Part shown: in pieces, positions 12,501 to 25,200 of the stretch
Layout of the letters: every line of letters starts with the position of its first letter
How positions within the stretch are numbered: the stretch's first letter is position 1
Assembly (NCBI GenBank): GCA_921293015.1
Contig: OV121087.1
Span: 40,162,630 to 40,226,629, forward strand
Length of the DNA stretch: 64,000 bases
Direction of reading: 5' to 3'
Origin: Phorcus lineatus
Lineage: Eukaryota; Mollusca; Gastropoda; Trochida; Trochidae
The notes under the pieces: model-generated
The model's database searches: none
What the model was told of the DNA's origin: nothing
Seen by the model: the letters and a program-made list of their open reading frames with translations, nothing else
Made by a program: the position numbers and the translations under genes

Positions 12501-13149
12501 ACGGGTCAAGATCATATAAATATACCCGGAATGAATGGAGTAACACGTATGTAACGTATGCCTAACGCATGCGCACAAGTCGCCGATTAGAACAGAACTC
12601 AAGCATTAGCTTGGTTTTTTTCTGTTTTTGACTATCGGGAGTGGACATTAAAGCAAAAGTTTAGGGCAAAACTTAAGAAATTAAAACCTTTGCAATATTT
12701 TTTGTTTAAATTGCTCAATTATACAGCGTAAGATTTTCAACGGTGGCAAACGAGAAGAGAGCTGAAACACTGAGCTCCATCTCCAAAGCATTGCTAAAGA
12801 GTGTTAATACATAATACGAAATTGTTTTTGGATGACGAGCCAGTGATTCTTTGCTTTTTCATATCGAAATGCAAGATCTCATGTCGCCTGTTTTACAATT
12901 TGTTCTTTTGGTAAGACAACGGGCGCAATTTTTTCCTAAGCTTTTGGAAAACATTTATGTTTATGGGGATTAATATAGCATAGAAATATAGAATAGAAAC
13001 ATATTGTAATTATAGATTCGTATATTGTAAAGAGTCAAATATAAACAAAAGTCTAATTTTCTTAAATAAAGATTATATATTTTCTTTGTACAATTGATTT
13101 TTATCAAACACAAGCTGAACAGAATAATCTTGTACAAGCGATTGAGTGA

Positions 13150-14700
13150 AATGTTATGATAATACTTTTTATAGAGATATGATTATAAGATAAGCAAGAT
13201 GTTATAGATAACAACCTGATAAGAAGATACACGACTTTTCGGAGAATTTACTTACTATCTAATTCAGGTGATTGTTCAATATAATAATGATAACAACTAA
13301 CTCAACTGAATTTAATGTTTGCAAGGCATTCACTCAAGACGATTATTCTACGAATAGTCTTTGAGTAAGTATTTACTTAGTCACAGTTACCCAACATTGT
13401 TATTTTATTTATGTGTGTTCAAGTTTTATAAATTCAAACTTTGTATTAAGAAATGTCGACTTGACTTAAGATAACCGGAATACGTAAGAAATAGATTTCA
13501 TAATTTGTTCACTGGATCTTAAAAGGGTTAAAGGGCGCAATTCAAATTAGTATAAATACCAGAACGTGTCTACTTTCGAGTAAACAAACAATTTTTGAAA
13601 TTACTTTCTAATGAATTCAAACTTTGAAATTCAAGGAATTGCAAAAACAAATTAACAGACCCCAAGCACCGCCCACATAAGAGATTCCTAAGACAAATGA
13701 AAAAACTAAATAATAGCAGTTCACTGATAAGGTAAGGAAATTTGGGGTCTCTTGGCTAATATTGCTCATACAGAAATTTCAGTAGATCTCATCGATTTCC
13801 ATCAGTTGATTTATAAACCTATAATCAAGCCAAAGTGATTTATACGTTTTATAGTTAAGGCTTTAAAATGCTGTCGTAAACCCATTAAATTTCTGGCTAA
13901 CATCTTTCATTTTAAAAAATAAAATTTTACAAACAGAACAGAATTGTATATGCCTCTTACAAAGTGCAAAATAATCGATTAAGTGCACCTATGCACAAGA
14001 CGATGGTGGTTGACATATTACTGTGCACAAAATATTTCTCCTAACATAACGCATAATCATGTTCAAGTGCTCATATTGTAACCTTCATGCTGAAGGACGT
14101 TGAGTAGTAAAATTATTCTTACAATATGATACATGATTATCTTACGAGTAACGTTTTTAGGAATAAATGTAAAATAATGGACAATCAACTGCTCTCAAAA
14201 TATGGCAAAATCATCTTCCAAGTGTCTTATTATAACAGTTATTTATGTTGGTGAACGTGATCAAACAATAGAAGTGGAATTCATTGACAATGTACAGTTC
14301 AAAGGCGACCCTCACTGTTTGCAATAGGTTTTATACAAACATCTATGTACACCGAATCCCTTTTCTCCCGTTTACAAACACCCATCCGTCTCATATTCCT
14401 CCTGACGGCGGGGTAGTCGCACCTGAACTTTCTACCTGTGGAAATGTTTGGATTACTTACCTTTGCATTCCTACCAGGTAAGATAAAATATCAAGTAATA
14501 CAACAAAAATAATAGAAGGAAGAATAGACTTCTGTGTTTAAATCATTTAAATTTAGATGTGTATATTAAGTTAAGCAAATCATAGTATGTTTTAGAAGGA
14601 ACGATATTCTTACTGAAATCTTTTCTCTCCAACTGAAGGCCAATTGAATAATGAAATGCAACTAGTGCATCCCAATATTTCGTATTTACAACGTATGCAT
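13150..14700. other. Non-coding, nothing recognised
   Basis: AT-rich. Open frames such as the one at 14284 have no supporting features. Confidence 0.4.
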
Positions 14701-14714
14701 TGATGATGCGAACT

Positions 14715-15120
14715 ATTCGATATTACTAACGATTTGCACTCAGGTCATCTACTTCGTTAGTTATTTAACAAATGTGTGAGTATTAAGGTCAAAAGGTTGA
14801 ATCTAAAACCCCGGAAGTATTACATGCATTGTTGCATTAAATCCGCATGAACTACGATATCGGAAATATTAAAATTTTCTCTAGAGCCAGAAGGGCGAAA
14901 ACATTTTTAAAAATCGGTTTAGCTACAAAAATTCTTTAATAAACAATATTTCATCCTATGTTCTCAGTTCAGAGCATAGGTAAATTCAAAAGCTGCAAAT
15001 TTTGCCAATTCATCCGTTTTCAACTGTCCGTATTTATTTCCATTTTGTGCACAGCTGACCATAGATGTTTTTTATATATGTCGAAGCCGACTTCGGCCAT
15101 CTTAACCCTTTCATTGTTGA
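14715..15120 (-). mobile_element. Decayed family-2 MITE, inverted relative to 24023-24651
   Basis: The reverse complement of about 24160-24560 aligns along this stretch. Shared blocks include CATTAAATCCGCATGAACTA followed by CGATATCGG, TTCTCAGTTCAGAG, and TTGTGCACAGCT followed by ATAGAT. The ends are too diverged to place exactly. Confidence 0.55.
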
Positions 15121-15397
15121 TAACAGGCCAATTGTAAAGAACAATCAGTGATTCATTGCATCCATTAAGTGAATGCCTATGTACTCATATAACTGAAAAA
15201 AGCCAATTTTAACCGAAAAAGCATAACATAATGCCTTTAATAGTGGACATGCCTGAAATCGGTTCATCGACTACGGAACTGCATGGTATGATATTCATTA
15301 AAAGGTATTGGAACCAAAACATATAGACATGCACAAGGAGAACTAACGTTTTTTGAAATGACTTTGAAATTCTTGTAAACATATTGTTATCTCTTTG

Positions 15398-15571
15398 ATA
15401 TCCTTCGGCCTAAAACGCTCGTATCGCTTACGGCTGGTTACTCATGGCTAATTATAGCCTACATTGACATTTGTTTGAATTCTCATCCGGGTGGTGCCGC
15501 TATTGCTAAATGCGAGTCATTTTATTGGCTTGCTAAATTTAGCGATACGAGCGTTTTAGGCCGAAGGATAT
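15398..15571. mobile_element. 174-bp MITE with perfect 31-bp terminal inverted repeats
   Basis: 15398-15428 (starts ATATCCTTCGGCC) is the exact reverse complement of 15541-15571 over 31 bases, enclosing about 112 bp of unique sequence. Perfect ends suggest recent mobility. It encodes no protein. Confidence 0.8.
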
Positions 15572-15689
15572 TAGGGTTTATGATGGAGCTAGGCGGAGAC
15601 AAATACGCTGATGTAGCAGGATGTTAACCGAGAGGTGATTTGGGTATGTCATACATACAGTGTCACCTGCTTCATTGTATTCTAGTCTA

Positions 15690-16300
15690 TGTTTGACATA
15701 TCCATTATACTGACACTGATGCTGCCAGTAAAGTCAGTAGCCGCTATGCTGTCATAGAAGTTCTCAACAAACTACAAGGAAATTATTGCGTCATTGACGT
15801 TGATGTTGTCAGTGAGTGATAACAGTCCCTGTTGTATTATGTATGTGATCAAAGAACGACAAAGCCATTAGATTGTTAGTGACTTTCCCAATGGAAACAA
15901 AATCACAATGTCATGGGCGTTCTTAATGAGTGGCAAAGTCATCTCAGTGACTGTCATTGACGTTTTAATAAATACCATGGGCAATCTTAATGAATGTAAT
16001 AATCATTATGGCGTAATTGATTGATTAAAGAATGCCATAGTCCATTTGGTATCATTGACGTTCTTTAGGGAACACGTTCAATGGGCAATCTAATGAATGA
16101 TAATTCATTATGGTATCACTGACGTTCTTGATGAAAACATACTACGAACTTTCTTAATGAATGACAAAGTGTTAGTGTTTCGCGGGTTCGAAGTGAGTGA
16201 CAAAACCATCATAATATATTTAACTTTTTCAAAGAATAACATAGCCACTGTTGTGTCATTTACGTCTAATGTGAGTGACAACAGCAGCCACTGACTATGA
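15690..16300. repeat. Degenerate satellite-like tandem repeat
   Basis: Imperfect units of roughly 65-80 bp recur, built from phrases such as CATTGACGTTCTT, CTTAATGAATG and AGTGACAAC (for example near 15795, 15920, 15955, 16060, 16115 and 16150). The short open frames over it on both strands are unsupported. Confidence 0.5.
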
Positions 16301-16834
16301 AATGTATTTCTCAAGGTAGCGTCGTCAAACCAAACCAAACCAAATCGCTTTAAAAAGACATTTCGTTGGAGTGTCCTTTTAAGTAAATAAAAACTTGTAA
16401 CAACAAATGATGATCAGATTCTGATATTCAAAAGGCCTTAAGTTCTATTCAAACACACGGTCCTTTGTGCTAAATGTTTAGCCTGTAAGGTATAGAGATG
16501 GCACGAATGGGTACACCATGCGAAAATAGCTTATTTACGACCTTAAGGTTATAATAAACCCAAATATAATCTTAATGCGTAAGGATAAAAAAAGATTCAA
16601 AAATCTAAAAATGAAAGTAAAACCCATGTTATATTGTAGTGTACCTTTACGAAAAGACATCGTCGATTTCTTTTCATTAACTTGAATTTTGTGTTTCAAC
16701 AGTTGTGTGTTTGCTTAATTCTGTTAGGAGATCTGAGTTCCTTTTTTTCGTTTATGATTATGCTTTACGGAGTATATTATTTTTCATTCCACTGAAATAC
16801 ACATTAGTTTGAGAAAGGGTTGTTACTACAGCTA

Positions 16835-17400
16835 CGTGCCAAAAGTTTGTTCACATATCTGAATATACTAGTGCAAATATCATGTAATTTGAGATGCCTT
16901 TGAGGTATCGTAGCGTTGCGAAAAACAAACGTATGATATTGAATGTTCAATGCACATATGCAGATCCATTCTTCTTTAAGGCAAAGGTTTAGCGTACCCT
17001 ACAATTACCCGTAACAGTTCTGGCAAGTCATTGAAGTGACCAGGGGTCAAAATTCCGAAAACACTAATTTTCATTTTTATCAAGTTATCAACTTCTTAAA
17101 AATTAGTCACGTTTGTTCCTTACCACAAAGTCAATGTGAGTATGTTGGTGTTAATCTCAGAGATTCGATATGGAACATTTTATTCGACATTTAACGAAAT
17201 CGATATTTCGAAAATGTGACCCCTTCTGTCAATATGCCACGAGTGACAAGACAATGCCAAAATGAGTTCAAGAATGGCTATTTCACACATGGACATTTGG
17301 TGATCCATTGTCAGTCTTTCTGCAGTTATTCTATTGACGTTGAAACGAAACCCAAATTACATGATATGAGATAAAAAGTCGAATAGTGCCATATGTTTTA
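16835..17400 (+). repeat. Interspersed repeat family 5, copy 1
   Basis: About 550 bp also present at about 54160-54680 (same orientation) and, reversed, at about 63510 to the window end. Shared phrases include ATATCATGTAATTT, GGCAAGTCA.TGAAGTGACC, GGGGTCAAAATTCCGAAAAC and TTCTATTGACGTTGAAACG. Both ends contain ATCATGTAATTT in inverted orientation, suggesting a DNA element with short inverted termini. No protein is recognisable. Confidence 0.6.
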
Positions 17401-17584
17401 GTGTTATATGTTGAATTTTGTTTTATAATGTTTCTTTATAAGCTAGATTAACTTTCCTTCATAAGAAACATAGGTAGTTTCTCATGGATTCTCTCAAAAA
17501 GCTCTACAATTGCATTGTAATAGTTATGGTTTTAATTTAAGATTATGTTACCATGTGTAATGTCATAGATGTATAGAAAACTTT

Positions 17585-17960
17585 TAAAGGGTCAGAACCA
17601 CGATTTTGAAAATTCTATTTTTTCAAATTGTCCCCCATCACAATTACTACATGTCTAATGTATTGTCTTCAGGGGGTCAAACATATCATTACTTAATTCG
17701 ATCATCTGAAGTCGTAGAAGAAATTATCGTATATCAAACATAACAATCTGGTGGCCATTACAGTGTGAACACCTTTTAATAATTTGCGTTAGGGAAATGG
17801 ATTCGGACAGCTTAAGTGAACATTGTAGTAAGTTTTGTCTACTGCTTTTGGTAATTTTAAAACATTGTCTTACATTTGGTTAAATAGGTAACCTTGATTT
17901 TCGTTTTCGTGAGATTACCACAATTAATTAATTAACAATTATAACAGATAATGACTGCAA
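17585..17960 (-). repeat. Interspersed repeat family 4, copy 1
   Basis: The reverse complement resembles about 53575-53900: TCTCACGAAA.CGAAAA, AAGACAATGTTTT, GTTCACAC and GA.AATACATT.GACAT occur in the same order. One end reads TTTTAAAGGGTCAG, like the TTAAAGGGGCAG start of the other copy. Confidence 0.45.
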
Positions 17961-18907
17961 TAAATACTAACCGTTATGTCCTAGTTAAAGTACATGATCA
18001 TTGCAAACATATACATAAACATTAGCAAATAGTAGTCGTTCTAAAACCTGTTTTATTACTCAACCGTGGTGAGATCACTCATTAGATAATAATGAGTTGG
18101 TAACGCACATGTGTGATACCATATCTCGTGCGAACAACCAGAACTACTTTCGAACGTCACATGACATCGTCCAATCACGTGACTTGTAAGTAAGAAAATG
18201 GCGACTTTCAAATGTTTTATTCTCAACGAGACGTGATCGAATATCCAGAAATAAAAAATATACAAGTGTCAATAATCACTCTCATATTTCTGAAAAACAG
18301 CACTATTCCCATAGTCTTATGATCACTCGCCCAACTGTACCGTCGCAAGTTGTGTTTACGTCCCCCCTCTGCCGGCCGTTCCACGCCATACAGCCTGGCC
18401 CTTCCATAATATGTTCCATCCAACCTGTCGCTTCCCGCTCAACAAGCACACAATCTGAACATGACATCTTGCAACTCCCGTTCCCTTAGTTCAATATTTG
18501 CGGGTCCTATCAACAATTCTGTTACTCATGTCAATGTTGTCAATCCTCATCAACTGCAGACACTGTACGTTACGCCAACTTTTAAAACTGACTGGCCTAG
18601 AAAGAGGTCAAATTCCGATGACGTCACGACTCACGTATCGGGTGCACAATGGCATGATATTTTTCGTTGCTTGTTAGCATTTGTTACATCAACGAATTTT
18701 TTAAAAATGCAATGCTTGTTCACCAAAATGATTTTTGTTTCATGTTTTTAGGCGAGTCACTTATGTAGACACCCAACAATTAGCGAATTATTCTGTTCTG
18801 TGTTTCGTTTGACTGATTGATATTCTTACGCGGTTCCGCGAACAGCTGACTGTTGTTTTGACTATTAATTTATAAAAAATATTGATAAGTGGGGATGAGT
18901 AATAAAT

Positions 18908-19055
18908 AAAATACTAAACTCATGGTAATGTGATAACATTTTCATGCAACTCGTGAATGGAATTTGGTAACAGACTCACTTTCGTTCGTCTGATACCAAA
19001 TTCCATTCACTCGTTGCATAAAAATGTTATCACATTACCATTCGTTTAGTATTTT
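18908..19055. mobile_element. Near-perfect foldback (hairpin) element
   Basis: Left arm AAATACTAAAC... to about 18980 and right arm about 18985-19055 are inverted copies about 70 bp long with few mismatches (shared GGTAATGTGATAACATTTT and GAATGGAATTTGGTA), with almost no spacer. It lies 210 bp upstream of the first chitobiase ORF. Confidence 0.8.
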
Positions 19056-19268
19056 CTATGTCTATCCCTTACTATGCCTTCTTTTCGTCCTTCCCTCATC
19101 CTTTCAACTCCTTTCTCCCTGATCTGTCTACTCTCTTTTGGATGCTTGTCATCCACATGTTTAATAATTGAAACTTGTTGAAAACACGTTAAGCCCAAAC
19201 TCGCATACTCACTAAGCATCAAATTTAATATCACAATTATCAATACAAAATCGCCAGAATTCCAGGTA

Positions 19269-22200
19269 ATGGCTACAATTTTCTTTTCAGTTCTGGCATC
19301 AGGTCAGCTATGGAGTCAGACACAGCTTGACAATTTTGCCCAGACTTTGAAAGTCAGATGGAAGGTCAAGGACAACTTAAAGCAAGATTACAAGGTCATG
19401 GTCGACGTGACCTTGACAAACGAAGGGATTTACACTCTTGGAAACACAGGAGGTTGGAGTATATACTTCACATGCATTATGCCAATTGAATTTGAACATC
19501 TTAAAATGCCAGGAAGCGAATATGTTCTTGAAGGTCAAGGAGTCAGGGTCACACATTTCCAGGGATCACTCTTTCGTTTTGAGCCAACATCAGATTTCAT
19601 GGACCTACCTCCAAATAGAAGCAGAAAAATAAAGCTCAAAGTTCAAAATTGGCAAGTGTCAAGGACAGATTCAATGCCAAATTGGTATTTCGTCGTTCAA
19701 GGTCGCGTTCCCAAGGTCATAGAAAACACCGTAGGAGAAAATCTTGCATTTGTGGATGATTTAGATATGCCTCAACACTTCAAAAGATACTCTTTCGACA
19801 AATACTCTCCTTACACCGCCCAGGACAGATTCAGAAGATACCACCATGGAAACATGGCAAGCAAAAGTGACATCAGAATCATCCCCACTCCTCTCAACAT
19901 GACCATGGACAACACTTCCAGCTTGACCATTGACCAGTCGTGGAGAATCTCGGCGGACAATGGACTAACCACTGAGGCAACGTATCTTAATCGTAAGAGA
20001 GCAGTTGGTCTTGATATATAGTCGGTAGAAAACTTAGAACTTACAGTTGAGAAAGAAATAAAGTATCAAGTTTCTTTGCAGTAATCAATTAAGAATGTGT
20101 TCGGAAATTGATACAAGCATAAACCTAATAAAAGTAATTTTTGCTTAATGATTCTCTTAGTCGGAATTTATAATTAATACTTATTGGTACAGTTTCGATA
20201 TGTTATTTTTATAACGTTTTTTCATTGGTTGATTTTCACTTTTTTATTTGTAAGTTTGGTCAAATGGAAGTTAAGGTTATTGTGAAATCTGTATATAACG
20301 GAAAGCTGTAGTAACATTTAAATGTTTTTCGAAACGATAACTTACTTTTTTGGACATCACCACATTGATATAGAGCAATAACCTACAGCCTTCCAAACCC
20401 TGCACCCAATGTCCATTCAAATGACATTTTGATCAAAATGGTACGAGATTACTCTTTGATATTACTTCACGTTTTTTCTACAGAACTATCAGACGTCTTG
20501 ATCGGTGGACAAAATGTCGCCTCAAAGGTTATACGCATGCGCATCGGAAATGTCGTCACCAATGGCGGACGTCCAAATAGTCCAGAAAACTACAAACTTA
20601 CTGTGGACCCGGGGAGTAATCTCGTAGAAATCATTGGCCAAGGGAACCCGGGAGTGTTTTATGGCGTCCAATCACTTCTTAGTCTGATGTCCCAAAATGA
20701 CAATATGCTGTACAAGATGGAAATCATGGATTCGCCTCGATATGAATACAGGTTATAAGTTATATTGATTGTATTAACGTATATGATCTCGGCTGAAAGT
20801 CGTTCTCATTATTACTCAGGACACTGATATTCCATAGCTTATCAGTAAACCTCATTACGTACTTTACATTAACGTACGCTTACGACTATATATCTTCTCA
20901 GATAGCTTTAAATAACCTTTGCTTAAATCTTTGAAAATGATGTGCTTTTTGGCTGCAAAATTTGCATTATCTGAAAGGAAGATCCATAGAAAGCATTTGA
21001 ACATATTAAACAGGTAATCATTGAAAACATGACCAAGAGGAAAGAGCTCTAGGTATAATGTTCTTTAAAGTTATACATGCCAAGATCATCATTTCTGATT
21101 TAATCTTAGAGTTTCTTTGATCAATGGTTTGCCTTAACATCTTTTTAAACTATTCATTTTCTCCATTTAACTTTATCACTGAATACATAAGGGAAGATTT
21201 CATTGAAGTACTTTCAACTGTTTCAGAGGTATGCACATTGATGTGGGAAGAAACTTCAAATCGAAGGATACAATAATGAGACTTTTGAACAACATCGCAA
21301 CTTACAAAATTAATCGACTCCATTTTCACCTCTCAGAGGATGAAGGTTGGAGGCTACAGATTCCTGGCCTTGAAGATCTTACAACGGTATGAAGTGTTTA
21401 TCCTAGCGAGATGATCCTCAATTATTGACAATATGGAAATTTTTTTTGGGCACCACTTAACTCATGACAGATCTTGCACCTTCCCCAATTCCAAACCTCC
21501 TGCTTCCAAGTGTTCCTACGCCTATGCCCTGAATGGAACTGTGTTCTTCATCGTGTGACCGTCTTCAATTTTTTTTGTATCTTCTATCTTCCTAGTGGTA
21601 CACTGCATAGTCGAGTTCTTGGAATATTGACTTTATACTTAGAATATCAGACTTTTAAAGGGCGCCAAAACTTTCGCTACTTTAAACGTAGTTCATGAAC
21701 TTATATATCATGTAATTTATTCTTGATACGCATTTATGTATTGACAGTTGACTTGGCTTGCTAGAGGATACACCTGACGTGTTTCTCGTACTAACTACAT
21801 ACGTTATGATGTTTTAGTAACTTAATGCATATTCTTTGACTAATCTGTGCTTGAAGGTAGGATCCAAACGATGTCACGACCCAACCGAAAATTCTTGTAT
21901 CCTGCCTCAAATCGGTTCTGGTCCAGATGAATCTACTTCCGGGTCAGGTTTCTACACCACGGATGACTATCGTGAGATTCTCCGAGAGGCAGCGAGACTT
22001 CATATCACGGTTGTCCCGGAATTTGACATGCCGGGTCACTCTCGTGCCGCGATAGTGTCTATGGAAGCCAGATACAGACGCCTGATGGCCTCCGGTCAAA
22101 CGGAAGAAGCCGAAAAGTACCGACTCAAAGAGGAAGGAGACACGTCGGAGTACTTCACAGCGCAGATGTTTTCTGACAGCAACCTCAACCCGTGTCTACC

Positions 22201-25200
22201 ATCGACGTACAGGTACGAATATGTTTTTTGTATATTAAAGGGGCACAGAGTATTGTGTTGGGGTCAAATATGTCAAAATTCATAAATAGCGTTATTTTAT
22301 CGAGAAGTAGTGGTTGTATCAGAAAATCAGAATCATAATGCTTATCTTTCAGTAAAGTGACGTTAAACGGGCTAGTGTCGTGATTTGTGATCGAAAACCG
22401 GACAGTGGCGCGCGCCAATGATTCAAACGATATTTCGGAAAATTATTTACAGCAGACACAAAGACAAACATTGGTTGATAGTGTTTAGTACTTCCTTTAA
22501 CTTATATACACATTAAATGAACACATTATTTCGCCATCTTAATATTTTATAGGGCCGTTTTCCGATCATCGGTAAAAACAAGAAATATCATAATTTCGGC
22601 ATTTTAGGGAAAAAGTTGCAAGTTTAGGGAGGCGATTTTAACCTGACTCTGATCTTAAGGTATTTTGGCCCTTACTAAAGCCACATGGAAAATTTAAAAA
22701 AAAATACTCTGTGTCACTCAGTTTCAGTTATTATCTACAATCAGATTCACGAAGCTAAATCTCAAGCCAGGCACAACAGTTTGACATTCTGCAGTTAGAT
22801 CTCAATTCTCAATTCATTTCTCTATTCATTTCATGACATTGATGAGGCAACGATTTAAATATAACCCTTTATAACCTGCACGTACTCACTCATACGTTAT
22901 GTATAATACTTTTAAAGCTGAATTTCGTTACAGATTTATTGAACACGTTATGAAAGAAGTCGTAAAGATGCATAACGACATTCAGCCATTGACCGTCTAC
23001 CATTACGGTGCTGACGAAATCGGAAACGGTGCATGGGTGAATTCAACCCAATGCAAGAACCTGTTTAGCCCTCAACAGATGACTTTAGCCCTTGGAAAGG
23101 AATATTTCTTCCAACGTCTGGCCAATTTGACGTCAGGGCTGAACCTGAACATGGCGATATGGGAAGATGGTCTGATTAAGGAAGGAAATGAAGTGTTTGA
23201 TAGAAACCAGGCTAAAAATTCTGACGTGTATGCCTATGCCTGGGATAATGTTTGGGAATGGGGAACTGCCAAGAGGCCTTACAGTATGGCGAATCAAGGT
23301 TACAAGGTTAGTTGATTTTGACATATAATTCTTTGAGTAATCAATTTCCTTAGTTCAAGTTATTTAAATGTGTTCAAACCAAAAAGCCGTATTATGCCTG
23401 ATAAGAGAATTTTTATTCCACAACTGGGGAAAATCTGGTTTAGAAATGTTTTTTAGATTATAACTGATGGTAGATCTTGAAGGAACACATGGGTCGACAT
23501 GTTTTAATTTGACTTATTCCAATATGATAACCAATATCATGTGTTGCTATTTCAGTCAGTGTAACAATTGCACATGCTTTGCACGCTTTTCTTGTTCCTG
23601 TACAGATCTGAAATACTGCTTCAATAGTACTTTGCACGCCTCACTGATGTTCAATTCTCAGTTTCCAGAGACAATATTAGAGTATTTAACTTAAAGGCAC
23701 AAGCGCTCACCAATATTTCGTTAATATAACGATAACACTGATTACGCACATTTCCTGGCCGACTGCAAACCTCTGAATTTTATCACTTGTTGTTTACGTG
23801 TAGATTGATAAATCAAAAATGCTAATATGATTGTTTTATCCTCGCATGCATTGAAACAGCCATTTGGAACCGAAATGCGTTCTTTAATGCTTTGAATAAA
23901 GTACTACACTTTATACTATAAAACATAATGGAGTTGGCAATGTGCGGCGGTTCCGTAACGTGTTTTCTCTACCAACCAATTTCTAAAAATTTGAATTTAT
24001 TCCAATGCTATTGTGTCTTAAATTAAAGGCACTAGTGCACGCTTTTACGGTTTAAATTGGCTATTTTAATGTTTACGAGGACTTGTGCATTCACTTAAAC
24101 TGTCTATCGATGCAATGAAATACTAAACATTCTTTACAATTTACCTGCAATCAAGAATGAAAACGTTAAGATAGCCGCTGTCGACTTGGACATATCAAAA
24201 TCTATGATTAGCTGTGCACAAAACGGATAAATTATTGACACTTGGAAACGGCTGAACTAGTATTGTGTGCAGCTATTGAATTTACCTAAACTCTGAACTG
24301 AGAACAAATCATGAAATATGTTTTATGAAAGCAATGTTGTAAATTAACCTATTTGATAACACAGTATTAGCATTGTTATTAGATTGACCATAGCGCCTGC
24401 CGTTTCCGCTTTTCTGGTTATGAGCAAAATTGTAATATATCCGATATCGTAGTTCATGCGGATTTAATGTAGCGTAACATAAAATACTTCCGGCCTTTTA
24501 AAATCCACTTTACTACCTGAATAAGTAAATATTTGTTAAATAACTTACGAGGTAGATTACTTGAGTGAGGATAGTGAGTGATATCTAGAGATATGCAGTA
24601 TCTGTGCATTCGTTGTGTTTACGAAATATTGGCGTGCACTAGTGCGTTTAAGGCACATATAATATAACTATAACACTGATCATGCACATCTCCTGGCCGA
24701 CTGCAAACCTCTGAATTTTATCACTTGTTGTTGTTTAAGTGTAGATTGATAAATCAAAACACTAATATGATTGTTTGATCCTCGCATGCATTGAAACAGC
24801 CATTTGGAACCGAAATGCGTTCTTTAATGTTATAAATAAAGTACTACACTACTATAAAACCTTATGGAGTTGGCAATGTGCGGACGTTCCGTAACGTGTT
24901 TACTTACCAACAACCCATTCTTTAATTATTTTTTACATTTTTCAAATTCTATATCGCCTTAAAGTAAGATTCTAACGGGTCGTTTTTAAAAAGAAGACTT
25001 TGAAACTGTTAAGGCATTTACATTTAAGGGCTGTATAGGTTGACGTGACCTGTTTGCGTGAGATTAGACACTACTAGTTCTATATTCATTTTCAAAGTCT
25101 TACTGTACTCATAAAGTAAATATTTGACATTTCGTTTGAAAGGTTCATCATATTTGCACTGGTCAATTGAATACAAACGCCTAATTTATTCAGAATAAGT

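Larger units (their letters stand above)
10100..13150 (+). repeat. Segmental duplication, copy 1 (pairs with about 34010-37640)
   Basis: Similarity to the 3' end of the large gene starts in the intron before the first shared exon (AAAACATACA and ATACATAAAA near 10110 and 34022). It continues through four exons and past the stop codon (AATGCAAGAT at 12869 and 37262; TTTCTTAAATAAAGAT at about 13058 and 37525). Both copies have the same orientation, about 24 kb apart. Copy 1 lacks the MITE present at 36900-37200 in copy 2, so the element arrived after the duplication or was never in this copy. Confidence 0.75.
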
